From positions 2,386,001 to 2,450,000 of the forward strand of contig NZ_CP045200.1 of assembly GCF_018636735.1 (NCBI RefSeq): DNA of 64,000 bases, read 5' to 3'. Made by a program: the position numbers and the translations under genes. Source of the DNA: Erythrobacter sp. 3-20A1M. GTDB taxonomy: Bacteria; Pseudomonadota; Alphaproteobacteria; Sphingomonadales; Sphingomonadaceae. The notes under the pieces were generated by a model that saw only the letters and a list, made by a program, of their open reading frames with translations, was not told the origin of the DNA and made no database searches. This document shows positions 19,787 to 27,794 of the stretch, one piece after another. The number at the start of each line of letters is the position of its first letter. The first letter of the stretch is position 1.

Positions 19787-22672
19787 CTAAATGCCCATGT
19801 CGAAAGCACGGGTGCGCTCGCGGGTCAGAGTTGCGGTGAGTTCGTTTGCGATGTTGCGTTCGGGCTTCGGATCGATGCCGAGTTCGCGGGTTTTGCCACG
19901 CAGCAGGCCTTCGACCTGCGGATCGCGTTCAAGCGCCTTCGCCAGCTCGGTCAGTTTTGCCGACACGCGGGCTGCGCCTGCCAGATCGCCTTGCTGCTCA
20001 AGCTGCTTGCGTGCGGCGCTCAGTCCTTGCCAATCGCTGACAAAGCGCTCGGATCGCAGCGCCGGATCGGTGCGCACTGCGGCCTCTTTGCTCATGGCGC
20101 GCATGGCATCCTGGCTGCGCCCACCAGCAGCCTCTGCAATCAGCTCAGGGCTTCGATCCAGCGCCTTGGCAAGATCGGTGGCGGCATGGGGCCGGATCGC
20201 TTCGAGTGCTCTACCTGCCTTCTCAAGCGCGTCCCTCTGGTGCGGGAGCACGGGCAAGCCCCGGGCCTGCATCGTGCCGATATCGCCAAGCGCACGGGCA
20301 TAGCGTTCGACCGTACGGCGCTGGTCGTTCTGCGTGTTTGCCTGTGTTGGAAGCGGTTCAAGCTGGTGGGCCTGCGGACGAAAGTTCCCGAAGATGGATT
20401 TCGCCTTCTCCGGCACCAGCCGAACCAGCTCCACAATCCGCTCGCGGAAGCTGATGCCGCGCAGTTCGGCGAAGGCCTGCTCGGGCTCGTAGTCGCTCGC
20501 CATATCCTTCCCGCGCTCACGGCCGAGAGCGCGGACAAGCTTGGACTGGTCGGCAAAGTCATCGCGTCCATAGTGTAGAGCCAGACCGTCGCGATGGCGC
20601 GACATAGCGACATAGGCCGAATGGCTGTCCATGCCCGGAGTGGCGAGCACATGGGTGCGGTCCACCGTCATGCCCTGCGCCTTGTGTATCGTGGCCGCGT
20701 AGCCATGATCGATGTGGGCATAATCCTTGGTCTCGAACGCGACTTCGCGGCCATCGTCGGTGCGCACCGCCATGCGTTGAGCGCTGGCCATTGCGGCTGT
20801 GCCCAGCGTGCCGTTCTTGACCCCAAGCCCACGCTCGTTGCGCAAGAAGATGATGCGGTCGCGTGACGCAAACTGGCGCACGCCGCGCGCTGCCTTGATC
20901 GTTGCGTCGGCTCCCAGTGCGCCAGCCTCGCGCATCTTCTCGCGCGCCATTGTATTCAGCTCGCGGACCTCGTCATTGGTGTGGGTAAGGATGATCCGGC
21001 TGTCGCCGGGGCTGTCCTGCCGTCCCTGATCCCAGCGTTCGATTAGCTCTGTCCGCGCGCCCTCGCGCGTGTCGGCGGCATGGACCATGCCGCGTTCTTC
21101 GTAAGTGCGGATTGCTTCGCCGGTGCGACCCGTAGCAAGCTGCCTGGTGGTATCCTGCTGCCACGCGGAAAGCTGACGGCGGACCTCGCTGATTTCGACC
21201 CCGCCGTGGCGTTCGTGGATCGCCCGGAAGGCTGCGCCTGCTTCAATGGCCTGAAGCTGCTGCTGGTCGCCAACCAGGACAACTTTCGCACCGGCCTTGG
21301 CGGCATGGGAAAGCACGCGCTCCATCTGGCGCGTGCCGACCATGCCCGCTTCGTCGATGACGAAGACATCCTTGGCAGTGAGCTGCTCGCGCCCCTTGCC
21401 CCATTGATGCTCAAGGCTGGCGATGGTGCGCGATGCAATGCCGGAGCCGTTCTCCAGACCCTCGGCGGCAATGCCGGAAAGGGCTGCGCCGCGCACAGTG
21501 TAGCCTGCGCTTTCCCATGCCTCACGCGCCACGCCCAGCATGGCGCTTTTGCCGGTTCCGGCATAGCCAACGACCACGGCAAGACCGCCTTTCTTCGTCA
21601 CATGCTCGAACGCGGATTTCTGCTCGCCCGAGAGCACCAGACCGCGCTTCGCCGCACTGACGAACGCAGCGTTGCGCTGCACGTCACTGACGCCATGCTT
21701 AGTGCGCGCGGCCATCGAAACTGCGGCGCGATGTAGGCGCTGTTCGGTCTCGATCATTGCGCGCGACGTGAACCGATCCTGCCCGCGTCCGTCCTTACCC
21801 AAGACGATCAAGTCGGGTGATGCGCGCACCGCCTTGTAGGCCGCGTCGAACTGATCCTTGCCGTCGCTGTGCCGATGAACGAAGGCCGCAATGTCGCGCC
21901 TGGTAAATGTCGCTTGCTGGTGCGTGACGGCATCCAAGGCCAACGCGGGATCGGCGATGATCCGTTCGCCATTGCGCTGTGCGATCGCGCGGTGTTCCTC
22001 GATCCGCTCTGCTTCAAGCCCGCGACCGCCAATGCGCGAAGCTGCGGGACCGATCTTGTCCTGCGGTTCCAGCGCAATGCCTTGCGCTTCTAGGCTGCGA
22101 TGATCGATCCGCGCGTCAATGTCGCGTTCCGCTAGCGCGCGATTGACGTGGTTGGCCCAGCGCTCGCGCCATTGTTCGATCAGCGCAGTCTTGTTCCAGT
22201 CACGAACCTTTGCACCAAAACCGTCTTTCGTGACCTCACGCATGGTCAGCATGACATGCGCGTGCGGCTTGGCCTTGCCGTCCTCGCCAATATCCCAATG
22301 GACATTGAGATCGGCGATCATGCCCTTCTCGACGAACTCCGCTTTCACGAACTCGCGTGCCAGCTTGACGTTGTCTTTCTTCGATAGCTCGCGGGGCAAA
22401 GCGAACTCGACCTCGCGGGCGAGCTGGGCGTCCTGGCGCTTCTCGGCGGCCTCGACCGCGTTCCACAGGGTGGCGCGGTCGGCGAAGGCTTCGGGCGCGC
22501 CCTTGGGCAGCATCACTTCGGAATGAAGAACGCCTGCCTTGTTGGTGAAATCGTGGGTTCTGTCGATGCGTCCGTCGTGCAGTCGCTCGCCCGCACGATA
22601 GGCTGCCGCCGCCACGGCACTTCGTCCGCTCGACCTTCCGATGACCTTTGCGCTGAAGTGAAAGATTGCCAT
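19787..22672 (-). CDS. traA: Ti-type conjugative relaxase TraA (MOBQ, with helicase domain)
   Basis: A 961-residue relaxase-helicase. The N-terminal MobA/MobL domain begins MAIFHFSAKVIGRSSGRSAV, with the putative nicking Tyr25 in AAAAYRAGE and the metal-binding histidines in KPHAHVMLTMREV (about residue 115). The second half is a RecD-like helicase with Walker A VGYAGTGKSAML (about 370), Walker B FVIDEAGMV, and motif VI-like YAATIHKAQGMTVDRTHV. The Met at 22672 is chosen because family members begin MAIFHF; the longer ORF start adds 13 unrelated residues. The gene points away from the oriT at 22703-22730, as in Ti plasmids. Confidence 0.93.
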   Translation of the reverse strand: MAIFHFSAKVIGRSSGRSAVAAAAYRAGERLHDGRIDRTHDFTNKAGVLHSEVMLPKGAPEAFADRATLWNAVEAAEKRQDAQLAREVEFALPRELSKKDNVKLAREFVKAEFVEKGMIADLNVHWDIGEDGKAKPHAHVMLTMREVTKDGFGAKVRDWNKTALIEQWRERWANHVNRALAERDIDARIDHRSLEAQGIALEPQDKIGPAASRIGGRGLEAERIEEHRAIAQRNGERIIADPALALDAVTHQQATFTRRDIAAFVHRHSDGKDQFDAAYKAVRASPDLIVLGKDGRGQDRFTSRAMIETEQRLHRAAVSMAARTKHGVSDVQRNAAFVSAAKRGLVLSGEQKSAFEHVTKKGGLAVVVGYAGTGKSAMLGVAREAWESAGYTVRGAALSGIAAEGLENGSGIASRTIASLEHQWGKGREQLTAKDVFVIDEAGMVGTRQMERVLSHAAKAGAKVVLVGDQQQLQAIEAGAAFRAIHERHGGVEISEVRRQLSAWQQDTTRQLATGRTGEAIRTYEERGMVHAADTREGARTELIERWDQGRQDSPGDSRIILTHTNDEVRELNTMAREKMREAGALGADATIKAARGVRQFASRDRIIFLRNERGLGVKNGTLGTAAMASAQRMAVRTDDGREVAFETKDYAHIDHGYAATIHKAQGMTVDRTHVLATPGMDSHSAYVAMSRHRDGLALHYGRDDFADQSKLVRALGRERGKDMASDYEPEQAFAELRGISFRERIVELVRLVPEKAKSIFGNFRPQAHQLEPLPTQANTQNDQRRTVERYARALGDIGTMQARGLPVLPHQRDALEKAGRALEAIRPHAATDLAKALDRSPELIAEAAGGRSQDAMRAMSKEAAVRTDPALRSERFVSDWQGLSAARKQLEQQGDLAGAARVSAKLTELAKALERDPQVEGLLRGKTRELGIDPKPERNIANELTATLTRERTRAFDMGI

Positions 22673-22702
22673 GACGGCAATCCAGTTACACTCCAAACGC
22701 AA

Positions 22703-22730
22703 CGTCGGCACGACGTATAAGCGCGCCCTC
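22703..22730 (+). other. Origin of transfer (oriT), MOBQ type
   Basis: ACGTCG-GCA-CGACGT (22703-22717) is a perfect inverted repeat, immediately followed by ATAAGCGCGCCCT (22718-22730). The latter closely matches the nic region of MOBQ elements such as RSF1010/R1162 and Ti plasmids (TAAGTGCGCCCT type), which is also preceded by an inverted repeat. It sits in the 173-base gap between the divergent traA and traC-like genes, the place of oriT in Ti plasmids. Nicking is expected between G and C of GCGCCC by analogy. Confidence 0.82.
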
Positions 22731-22845
22731 TCATGATAAAATCCTGATCGGGACTAGGCGGTATCACACTGTCCCGGCTACCTTACTGCATTGGATTACA
22801 AGCACGATTATCATGGCTCCATCACACCAACGATGGAGACGACAA

Positions 22846-23151
22846 ATGCGCAAACCTCGCGATTTCGATTCGGAACTCAAGGCACTCGCTGACAAGGCAA
22901 AGCAATTAAAGGAGCGCCGCGTGCGCGACCTCGGTGCGCTGGTCACGGCAACAGGAGCCGATGCGCTCGATGCCGAGACCCTCGCAGGCGCGCTGCTCGA
23001 TGCAGCGGCCAACACCGACAAGGCCATCGGGGAGGGCTGGCGCAAACGCGGTGCGGCCTTCTTTCAAGGCAATTCACGCGACACTTCGAGCGGACCTCGC
23101 CCGCAGCCGGAAGGCACTCTCCCGCTCGACGGCGGCGCGGCATCGGCTTGA
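22846..23151 (+). CDS. Conjugal transfer protein, TraC-like
   Basis: A 101-residue basic protein starting MRKPRDFDSELKALADKAKQ, then KERRVRDLGALVTATGADALDAETLAGALLDAA and GWRKRGAAFFQ. The LGxLVxxTGAD...LAGALLxA pattern is shared by the small TraC/TraD accessory proteins of Ti-type transfer systems, which assist relaxosome assembly at oriT. The ATG at 22846 with GGAGACGACA upstream is chosen over 22813. It is transcribed away from traA and followed by a TraD-like gene. Databases use TraC and TraD inconsistently for these two proteins. Confidence 0.78.
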   Translation: MRKPRDFDSELKALADKAKQLKERRVRDLGALVTATGADALDAETLAGALLDAAANTDKAIGEGWRKRGAAFFQGNSRDTSSGPRPQPEGTLPLDGGAASA

Positions 23152-23173
23152 GGCAGCGAAGGCACGAACCGAC

Positions 23174-23398
23174 ATGCGCGAATGGCAAGTGAAACGCCGG
23201 GAACGAACGCGGCAACTGATCGAGCTCGGCGGCTTAGTCGCCAAGGCCGATCTGGTCGAGTTGACCGACGATGATCGCGCCGCGCTCTACGGCGCATTCC
23301 TCACCGTCGCCGCCAAGCTGCGCGGGCCTGATGGGGCGCAGGCGCTGGTGCTGTTCCGGCGCAAGGGCAAGCGGGCGTTCGAGGCGGAAGCAGACTGA
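23174..23398 (+). CDS. Conjugal transfer protein, TraD-like
   Basis: A 74-residue protein, MREWQVKRRERTRQLIELGGLVAKA..., that matches the TraD pattern (basic N-terminus, then IELGGLVxKAxLVEL, then a GAFLTVAAKL helix). It begins 22 bases after the TraC-like stop. The reading frame is open further upstream and overlaps the previous gene, but the Met at 23174 gives the usual family length. It probably acts with the TraC-like protein and TraA in the relaxosome. Confidence 0.75.
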   Translation: MREWQVKRRERTRQLIELGGLVAKADLVELTDDDRAALYGAFLTVAAKLRGPDGAQALVLFRRKGKRAFEAEAD

Positions 23399-23485
23399 TT
23401 ATTGTTTTCGTAGATTTCACCGGCGATATGCGAGAGTTAGAAATTACGTGGCCGCACCAATTTGCAGGGCATTCAGGGGGATTAG

Positions 23486-24730
23486 ATGGAATTGATGAAC
23501 CAGCCATTCTCGGGTCAGCTTGGCGACCGTCTGATCGAATTCTTGGAATCGGGCGAGTTTCACACACTGAATATCGCCGTCGCCTTCGCCAAAAATAGCG
23601 GTGTGCTTAGGGTGAAGAATGCGCTCGAAAATTTCAGGAAGAGCGGGGGAGTGGTAAATGTCTACGTAGGAGTGGACCTTGGCGGAACGTCCTACGAAGC
23701 TCTAACAGCTTTGCTTCTGTATACAGACACTTTGAATGTCGTGCATTCAGAAAAAGGCCAAACCTTTCATCCGAAAATTTATCATTTTTTGGGAAATTCG
23801 AAGGGGCTGCTAGTTGTAGGTTCGCACAATCTGACAGGCGGTGGTTTATGGACGAATTTCGAAAGCTCGACATTGATCCCTTTGGAAGGATCGAATGCCA
23901 GCGTTGCGCAACTTCAAGGCTCGATGGATGATTTCTTCGCTCGACTGAACTCGCTTGGCGAGTCCATCATGCCCATTGGAGCGCAAAAGGATGTCGAAAG
24001 CCTTCTCCAAAATGGCTACGTGATCAAGGAAGTTGCCGAACAAGTCCGGCAGTCAAAAGCAGCAAAGAAAGCTGGAGTCCAAAAGAGGCTATTTGGCTAT
24101 GGGGTTAACGCCAAACTTCCTCATTTGCCTAAGCCGATAGGCCAGGGGGCCACAACACCTTCTCCGGCCCCTACCCTTACCCCGACCCCTACGACATCGG
24201 CTTTGGTTCCTGATGAAGCCATAGGTAGAACCATCTGGTTCGAAACAAGAAGCATGACCGGCGGCTCAAGGAATATTTTAGATTTGTCGATGAAGTCGCT
24301 TGTGACGCGCGGGGACCCTAGCGGCACTTCATTCGATCTGGGTGATCCGACATTTATGCGCGGCGGTGTCGAGTTTTTTGGTCTTAATCCAGCGAATACC
24401 AATCAGACAAAAGATATTACGCTCAATTTCGATGGCGTTGATTATGTTGGGAATACGATCCTTTTTCCGACAGGTAACAACGCGAATGGCACTTGGCGAC
24501 TTCAGATAAAGGGGGTCAGTCCATCGCAAGTTAAGATCACTGACGCCTTCAGAGCGAAGGGTGAAGACTTCTACTTGGTCAAAAAGATTATCACCTTTAC
24601 CGAGATTGATCCGGGCTATTTTTTCATGTCGGTGTTCCCGGAGGCTGACCTTCCGAATTTCGAGGCCGCGTCGCAAATTTTGGCACGAAATGGAGCGACA
24701 ACAAATGCAAGGCAGCTAGGTATCATCTAG
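23486..24730 (+). CDS. PLD-fold restriction endonuclease (BfiI/NgoFVII-like)
   Basis: A 414-residue protein. The N-terminal 180 residues form a single phospholipase-D-type nuclease domain, with the HxK motif in TFHPKIYHF (about residues 90-98) and the conserved Asn/Glu segment GSHNLTGGGLWTNFE (about 111-125). BfiI and NgoFVII have one HKD motif per chain and dimerise to build the active site. A Pro/Thr-rich linker (about 215-240) leads to a C-terminal domain of about 170 residues (GNTILFPTGNNANGTWRLQIKG), plausibly the B3-like DNA-recognition domain of BfiI. The stop overlaps that of the convergent methyltransferase. Codon use is AT-richer than the host. Confidence 0.82.
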   Translation: MELMNQPFSGQLGDRLIEFLESGEFHTLNIAVAFAKNSGVLRVKNALENFRKSGGVVNVYVGVDLGGTSYEALTALLLYTDTLNVVHSEKGQTFHPKIYHFLGNSKGLLVVGSHNLTGGGLWTNFESSTLIPLEGSNASVAQLQGSMDDFFARLNSLGESIMPIGAQKDVESLLQNGYVIKEVAEQVRQSKAAKKAGVQKRLFGYGVNAKLPHLPKPIGQGATTPSPAPTLTPTPTTSALVPDEAIGRTIWFETRSMTGGSRNILDLSMKSLVTRGDPSGTSFDLGDPTFMRGGVEFFGLNPANTNQTKDITLNFDGVDYVGNTILFPTGNNANGTWRLQIKGVSPSQVKITDAFRAKGEDFYLVKKIITFTEIDPGYFFMSVFPEADLPNFEAASQILARNGATTNARQLGII

Positions 24731-25563
24731 AATCGGTTGATCCATTCCTGATGCTTGCCTTTCCGAATTCCGCTGATGCCTCCTTTCGCTCCGCCGAAAT
24801 TGAGCAAAACTGCATCGCTGTTCAATGGTGCCCCCTCCGAAACAAATAAGGGAGCCTCACTGACCTCGCGGAACTTCCGTATGAATGCGTTAACATCGAA
24901 GCCAAAGGCATAGCCAGTCGTGTCCTGGTATGGCGGATCTACATACACGACTGAGTCATTCGGAATTGGATTGCTGAGTATCGCCATAATATCCATGTTA
25001 AGGCACGCGGCGCCCCTCATGTGCTGTGCTAGGATGCCAACCCGTCGGCGCAATTCAATTGAAGAGGGCTGCATCGGATTGGCAGGACTTCGGCGTATAC
25101 TAGTTGCTGTCGGCTGCCAGAAATCCCTAAAGCAAGCATTTGCCCAGCGGTTACCGTTTCGCCAAATTTGCTTGCCGCCAAATGAGCATGCCTGAAGCAC
25201 CGGATACAGTTCAGCTTCATGCTCGCCTATTGGAAGTGCGGCCAGCTCCAACATGTGAGCCTTGAGTTCGCGCTTATCGCCCGGCAATTCGGACAGAAAC
25301 TGATCGAACACGTCCATGTCGAATGTGCCCGAGCAAATGGCAGTCCAGAAGACACCCCAAGAACTGATATCGAGCATACAAATTCGAGAGGACTCAATAC
25401 CCCTCTTAACAAGTTCGATTGAAACCGCAGCCGACCCACAACATAGATCGTAGAAGCGTGTGTTCGGACCGGGATTGGCTTCAAGAAGAAGGTCCACGAT
25501 CTGAGCTGCGACGCGCTGTTTGCCACCCTGATATGCGCAGGGTACCCGCAACTGGCCAATCAT
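24727..25563 (-). CDS. D12-class DNA adenine methyltransferase (Dam-like)
   Basis: A 278-residue N6-adenine methyltransferase. It has VPCAYQGGKQR at the start (the Dam-type AdoMet-binding X motif, xxYxGGK), motif I in FYDLCCGSAAVSIEL (about residues 36-50) and motif IV DPPY in VYVDPPYQDTTGYAFGF (about 210-226). It overlaps the upstream EcoRI-type methyltransferase by ATGA (25560-25563) and meets the endonuclease gene tail to tail, both stops sharing CTAG at 24727-24730. Two methyltransferases with one nuclease suggest an asymmetric recognition site with each enzyme protecting one strand. Confidence 0.88.
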   Translation of the reverse strand: MIGQLRVPCAYQGGKQRVAAQIVDLLLEANPGPNTRFYDLCCGSAAVSIELVKRGIESSRICMLDISSWGVFWTAICSGTFDMDVFDQFLSELPGDKRELKAHMLELAALPIGEHEAELYPVLQACSFGGKQIWRNGNRWANACFRDFWQPTATSIRRSPANPMQPSSIELRRRVGILAQHMRGAACLNMDIMAILSNPIPNDSVVYVDPPYQDTTGYAFGFDVNAFIRKFREVSEAPLFVSEGAPLNSDAVLLNFGGAKGGISGIRKGKHQEWINRF

Positions 25564-26807
25564 GATGATCTTTTGCGGATCAGGATTCGCGCATAGACCC
25601 TCTTGCCATTAATGATGCCGACGCCCCCTCGGTCTTCAGGGTGCGGCTGATAGCCCACCGCTTCAAGAGTCGCCGACGGCACATTGGTGCGCGCATTGCC
25701 GTTTGCCAGCATGACAATTTCGAATTGGTCCGGACTGTATTTGTCGAGGAATGTGATTGGCACACCCATCAAGCCCTCATAATCCAGAGGTATGTTCTGA
25801 GTGCGCGCAACTTCGATGGCATCATAGTTTTCGTATCGCGGATACTCACTTGGATCGTAGTGGCGAGTAAGCTCTATCGGCTCGTGCCGGCGATTGTTAT
25901 CCAAGTTCGTGAACCAACGGACGCCCTTGACCCTGATGAAGCGTCTGCCCTTTTCGTCAACACCGCAGTTGGCGGCATTTAGCGGGTAGCTGTCGGGCAC
26001 ATAAAATTTCCGGTCGCCAGAGCGAATGGATTCTCCGTACCAGACCCTGTTCTCACTAAAGAGGGGGAATACCTCTCTGCACGTCGCCGCGTTCATGTTT
26101 CCTAAGATTATGAAATCTTTCTCGTGCTGCACCAGTTGCCCAATATACTCGCGGAAGAGACTGAAGGGTGGGTTTGTGGCTACCACGTCAGCTTGCTCAA
26201 GCAATGCCACGCATTCCCGTGAGCGGAAATCTCCATCACCATCAAGGTGCACTAGAGAGTTGCCTGGCAAGGCGAACAGAGCTTCCAAGTCTAGTGAACT
26301 GTCTGGCCGTACGAGGGGTTCGTCAGGCACCTCGGTCACAACCGCCTCATAGGCGCTAGTGTCTTCCTCCAGCGGATATTCTTTACCGGCCAATGGCGAG
26401 CCTGCGTAAGAGGTTGATATAAGCTTGGCCAATCCAATCTTGTTGAAATGAAGCGCGAAATACCGGAAGAATGCGGACTCAAATGGGTCATCGCAGTTAC
26501 AGAGCACGGTCTTGCCCCTTAGCTTATCACCGTGCTTGACGATTTCTTTGGCAACATCTTCGTACTGCGTGTAGAATTCGTCTTTTTTGACAATGAACGC
26601 GTGATTGAGTGTCGCATTCCGGCATTTTTTTTGTGGTGTTGAACGTTCGGTTCTTATCTCGAACGGCATGGTGCCCTCACGAACCACGGCTTTCAGGAAG
26701 GTGTTGATTCCGGCTGACATACTGATGCCGATCTCGTCAAAGACCTCGTTCGCGCGCCTCTTTACTTCTTGGTCAATGCGTATCGTCGTGGTTGGTTTAG
26801 TCGACAT
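25560..26807 (-). CDS. EcoRI-family adenine methyltransferase with N-terminal RelB/DinJ-type RHH domain
   Basis: A 415-residue protein from the Met at 26807, preceded by AGGGGAG. Residues 2-54 (TTTIRIDQEVKRRANEVF, then GISMSAGINTFLKAVVREG, then MPFEI) have the full pattern of RelB/DinJ-family antitoxins, ribbon-helix-helix DNA-binding dimers. From about residue 70 the EcoRI_methylase family starts: FIVKKDEFYTQYEDVAKEI, GKTVLCNCDDPFESAFFRYF and motif IV ATNPPFSLFREYI (about 213-225), running to the end without a break. No toxin partner is visible. The RHH part is an extra to the usual methyltransferase and could repress its own promoter. It forms an operon with the Dam-like gene. Confidence 0.87.
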   Translation of the reverse strand: MSTKPTTTIRIDQEVKRRANEVFDEIGISMSAGINTFLKAVVREGTMPFEIRTERSTPQKKCRNATLNHAFIVKKDEFYTQYEDVAKEIVKHGDKLRGKTVLCNCDDPFESAFFRYFALHFNKIGLAKLISTSYAGSPLAGKEYPLEEDTSAYEAVVTEVPDEPLVRPDSSLDLEALFALPGNSLVHLDGDGDFRSRECVALLEQADVVATNPPFSLFREYIGQLVQHEKDFIILGNMNAATCREVFPLFSENRVWYGESIRSGDRKFYVPDSYPLNAANCGVDEKGRRFIRVKGVRWFTNLDNNRRHEPIELTRHYDPSEYPRYENYDAIEVARTQNIPLDYEGLMGVPITFLDKYSPDQFEIVMLANGNARTNVPSATLEAVGYQPHPEDRGGVGIINGKRVYARILIRKRSS

Positions 26808-27192
26808 GAGCTCCCCTATCGTGGATTGATGTAGCCCAGGCCAATGTGAAATACAATGTAGCACATTGATACGGGGCGCTTCCGATCAAATTTTCCCGCA
26901 ATCGCGCTCGAATCGTGCTCAAATTTTGGCACATCTGGCGCGTATTCCGGCTCTTGGAGGCGCAAATTCGAGCGCGCCCTCTGCAAATCGAGCGGAACGA
27001 AAAAACTTTCAGAAATGAAAGCGGGTCTGCAAAATTGTCCACGTTGGTCTCAAGTAGTCCATAGACGCGTCAAATGGCGCAAATCGGTGATGGTTTCGCC
27101 CGCCAATACCCCACGCTTGCCCTTGAGTTAAGCTCAAAAAGTTCTCATTATGTTCCGTAGAGGGCCTGTCAATGTCAAAGTGAGAACGCCCA
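26808..27192. promoter_or_regulatory. 385-bp intergenic region with two inverted repeats
   Basis: This is a divergent promoter region between the methyltransferase operon and the AlpA gene, with no supported ORF. Two dyads lie near AlpA: TTGAG-TTAAG-CTCAA (27123-27137) and GTTCTCA (27141-27147) matched by TGAGAAC (27181-27187), the latter just before the AlpA ATG at 27193. They are candidate operators for AlpA or the excisionase-like protein. The part next to the methyltransferase (26820-26880) is AT-rich with a TGTAGCACATTG segment, but I cannot define a box there. Confidence 0.5.
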
Positions 27193-27399
27193 ATGTCCAA
27201 TACCGAACGCATTATCCGTCTGAAGACCGTGCTCGACCGCACCGGTCTTTCCCGCTCCACCATCTACCGCAAGATCGCCGAGGGCACATTCCCGTCACAG
27301 GTAAAGATCAGCGTACATGGCGCAGGATGGCATGAATCAGCCATCAACCGCTGGATCGCCGATCCCGCTCACTACCGTGAAGAGGAACCGGCGGAATGA
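27193..27399 (+). CDS. AlpA family DNA-binding regulator
   Basis: A 68-residue AlpA protein: IIRLKTVLDRTGLSRSTIYRKIAEGTFPSQVKI is the MerR-like winged-helix core, followed by GWHESAINRWIADP. AlpA proteins of P4-like elements activate integrase genes or act as excision directionality factors. The gene ends in an ATGA overlap with the following HTH gene. Its place at the right end of the element fits a role in excision control. Confidence 0.88.
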   Translation: MSNTERIIRLKTVLDRTGLSRSTIYRKIAEGTFPSQVKISVHGAGWHESAINRWIADPAHYREEEPAE

Positions 27400-27590
27400 G
27401 CGGCCAACAATCCGTCGAGCCCATCTGCGTCCGGGTCAATGACGCTGCTCGCATGATCGGTGTCGGGCGTACAAAGCTCTATGAATTGATCTCCAGCGGC
27501 GAACTCGAAACGGTCAAGATCGGCAAGGCAACGCGCATTACGACAGCCAGTTTGCATAAGCTGGTTGAGCAGTGTCGGGCGTCGGATTGA
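27396..27590 (+). CDS. Excisionase-family helix-turn-helix protein
   Basis: A 64-residue protein with the excisionase/MerR-like pattern VRVNDAARMIGVGRTKLYELISSGELETVKIGKATRIT followed by a short helix. It is translationally coupled to AlpA (ATGA at 27396-27399). Such proteins bind near attachment sites and bias the integrase toward excision. The two right-end arm-type repeats lie 130-150 bases downstream. Confidence 0.85.
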   Translation: MSGQQSVEPICVRVNDAARMIGVGRTKLYELISSGELETVKIGKATRITTASLHKLVEQCRASD

Positions 27591-27721
27591 CCGGGCCGCT
27601 AACTCGCAATTGGACAGTGTCAGAACGTGCCATTATGTTGCCACTAGTCGCTCCTCGAACCGCCCGTTTATTCAGCTTTTCGACTAAAACGCTGAACCGA
27701 ACCACCGTTAAATGAACGAAA

Positions 27722-27743
27722 GTGTGGGGGAGAGTGTGGGGAA
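27722..27743. repeat. Integrase arm-type repeats, right end
   Basis: GTGTGGGGGA (27722-27731) and GTGTGGGGAA (27734-27743), spaced 12 bp, repeat the motif clustered at the left end of the element (16371-16459). They lie 52-73 bases inside the right attachment copy. Confidence 0.7.
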
Positions 27744-27794
27744 ATGTCTGTCCTTGTTCCAAGAACAGAATTGATATCAAAGCGTTACTTTAAC

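Noticed and set aside
25560-26807. Separate toxin-antitoxin locus
   Set aside because: The RelB/DinJ-like sequence is in frame with the methyltransferase without a stop between them, and no RelE/YafQ-like toxin is adjacent.
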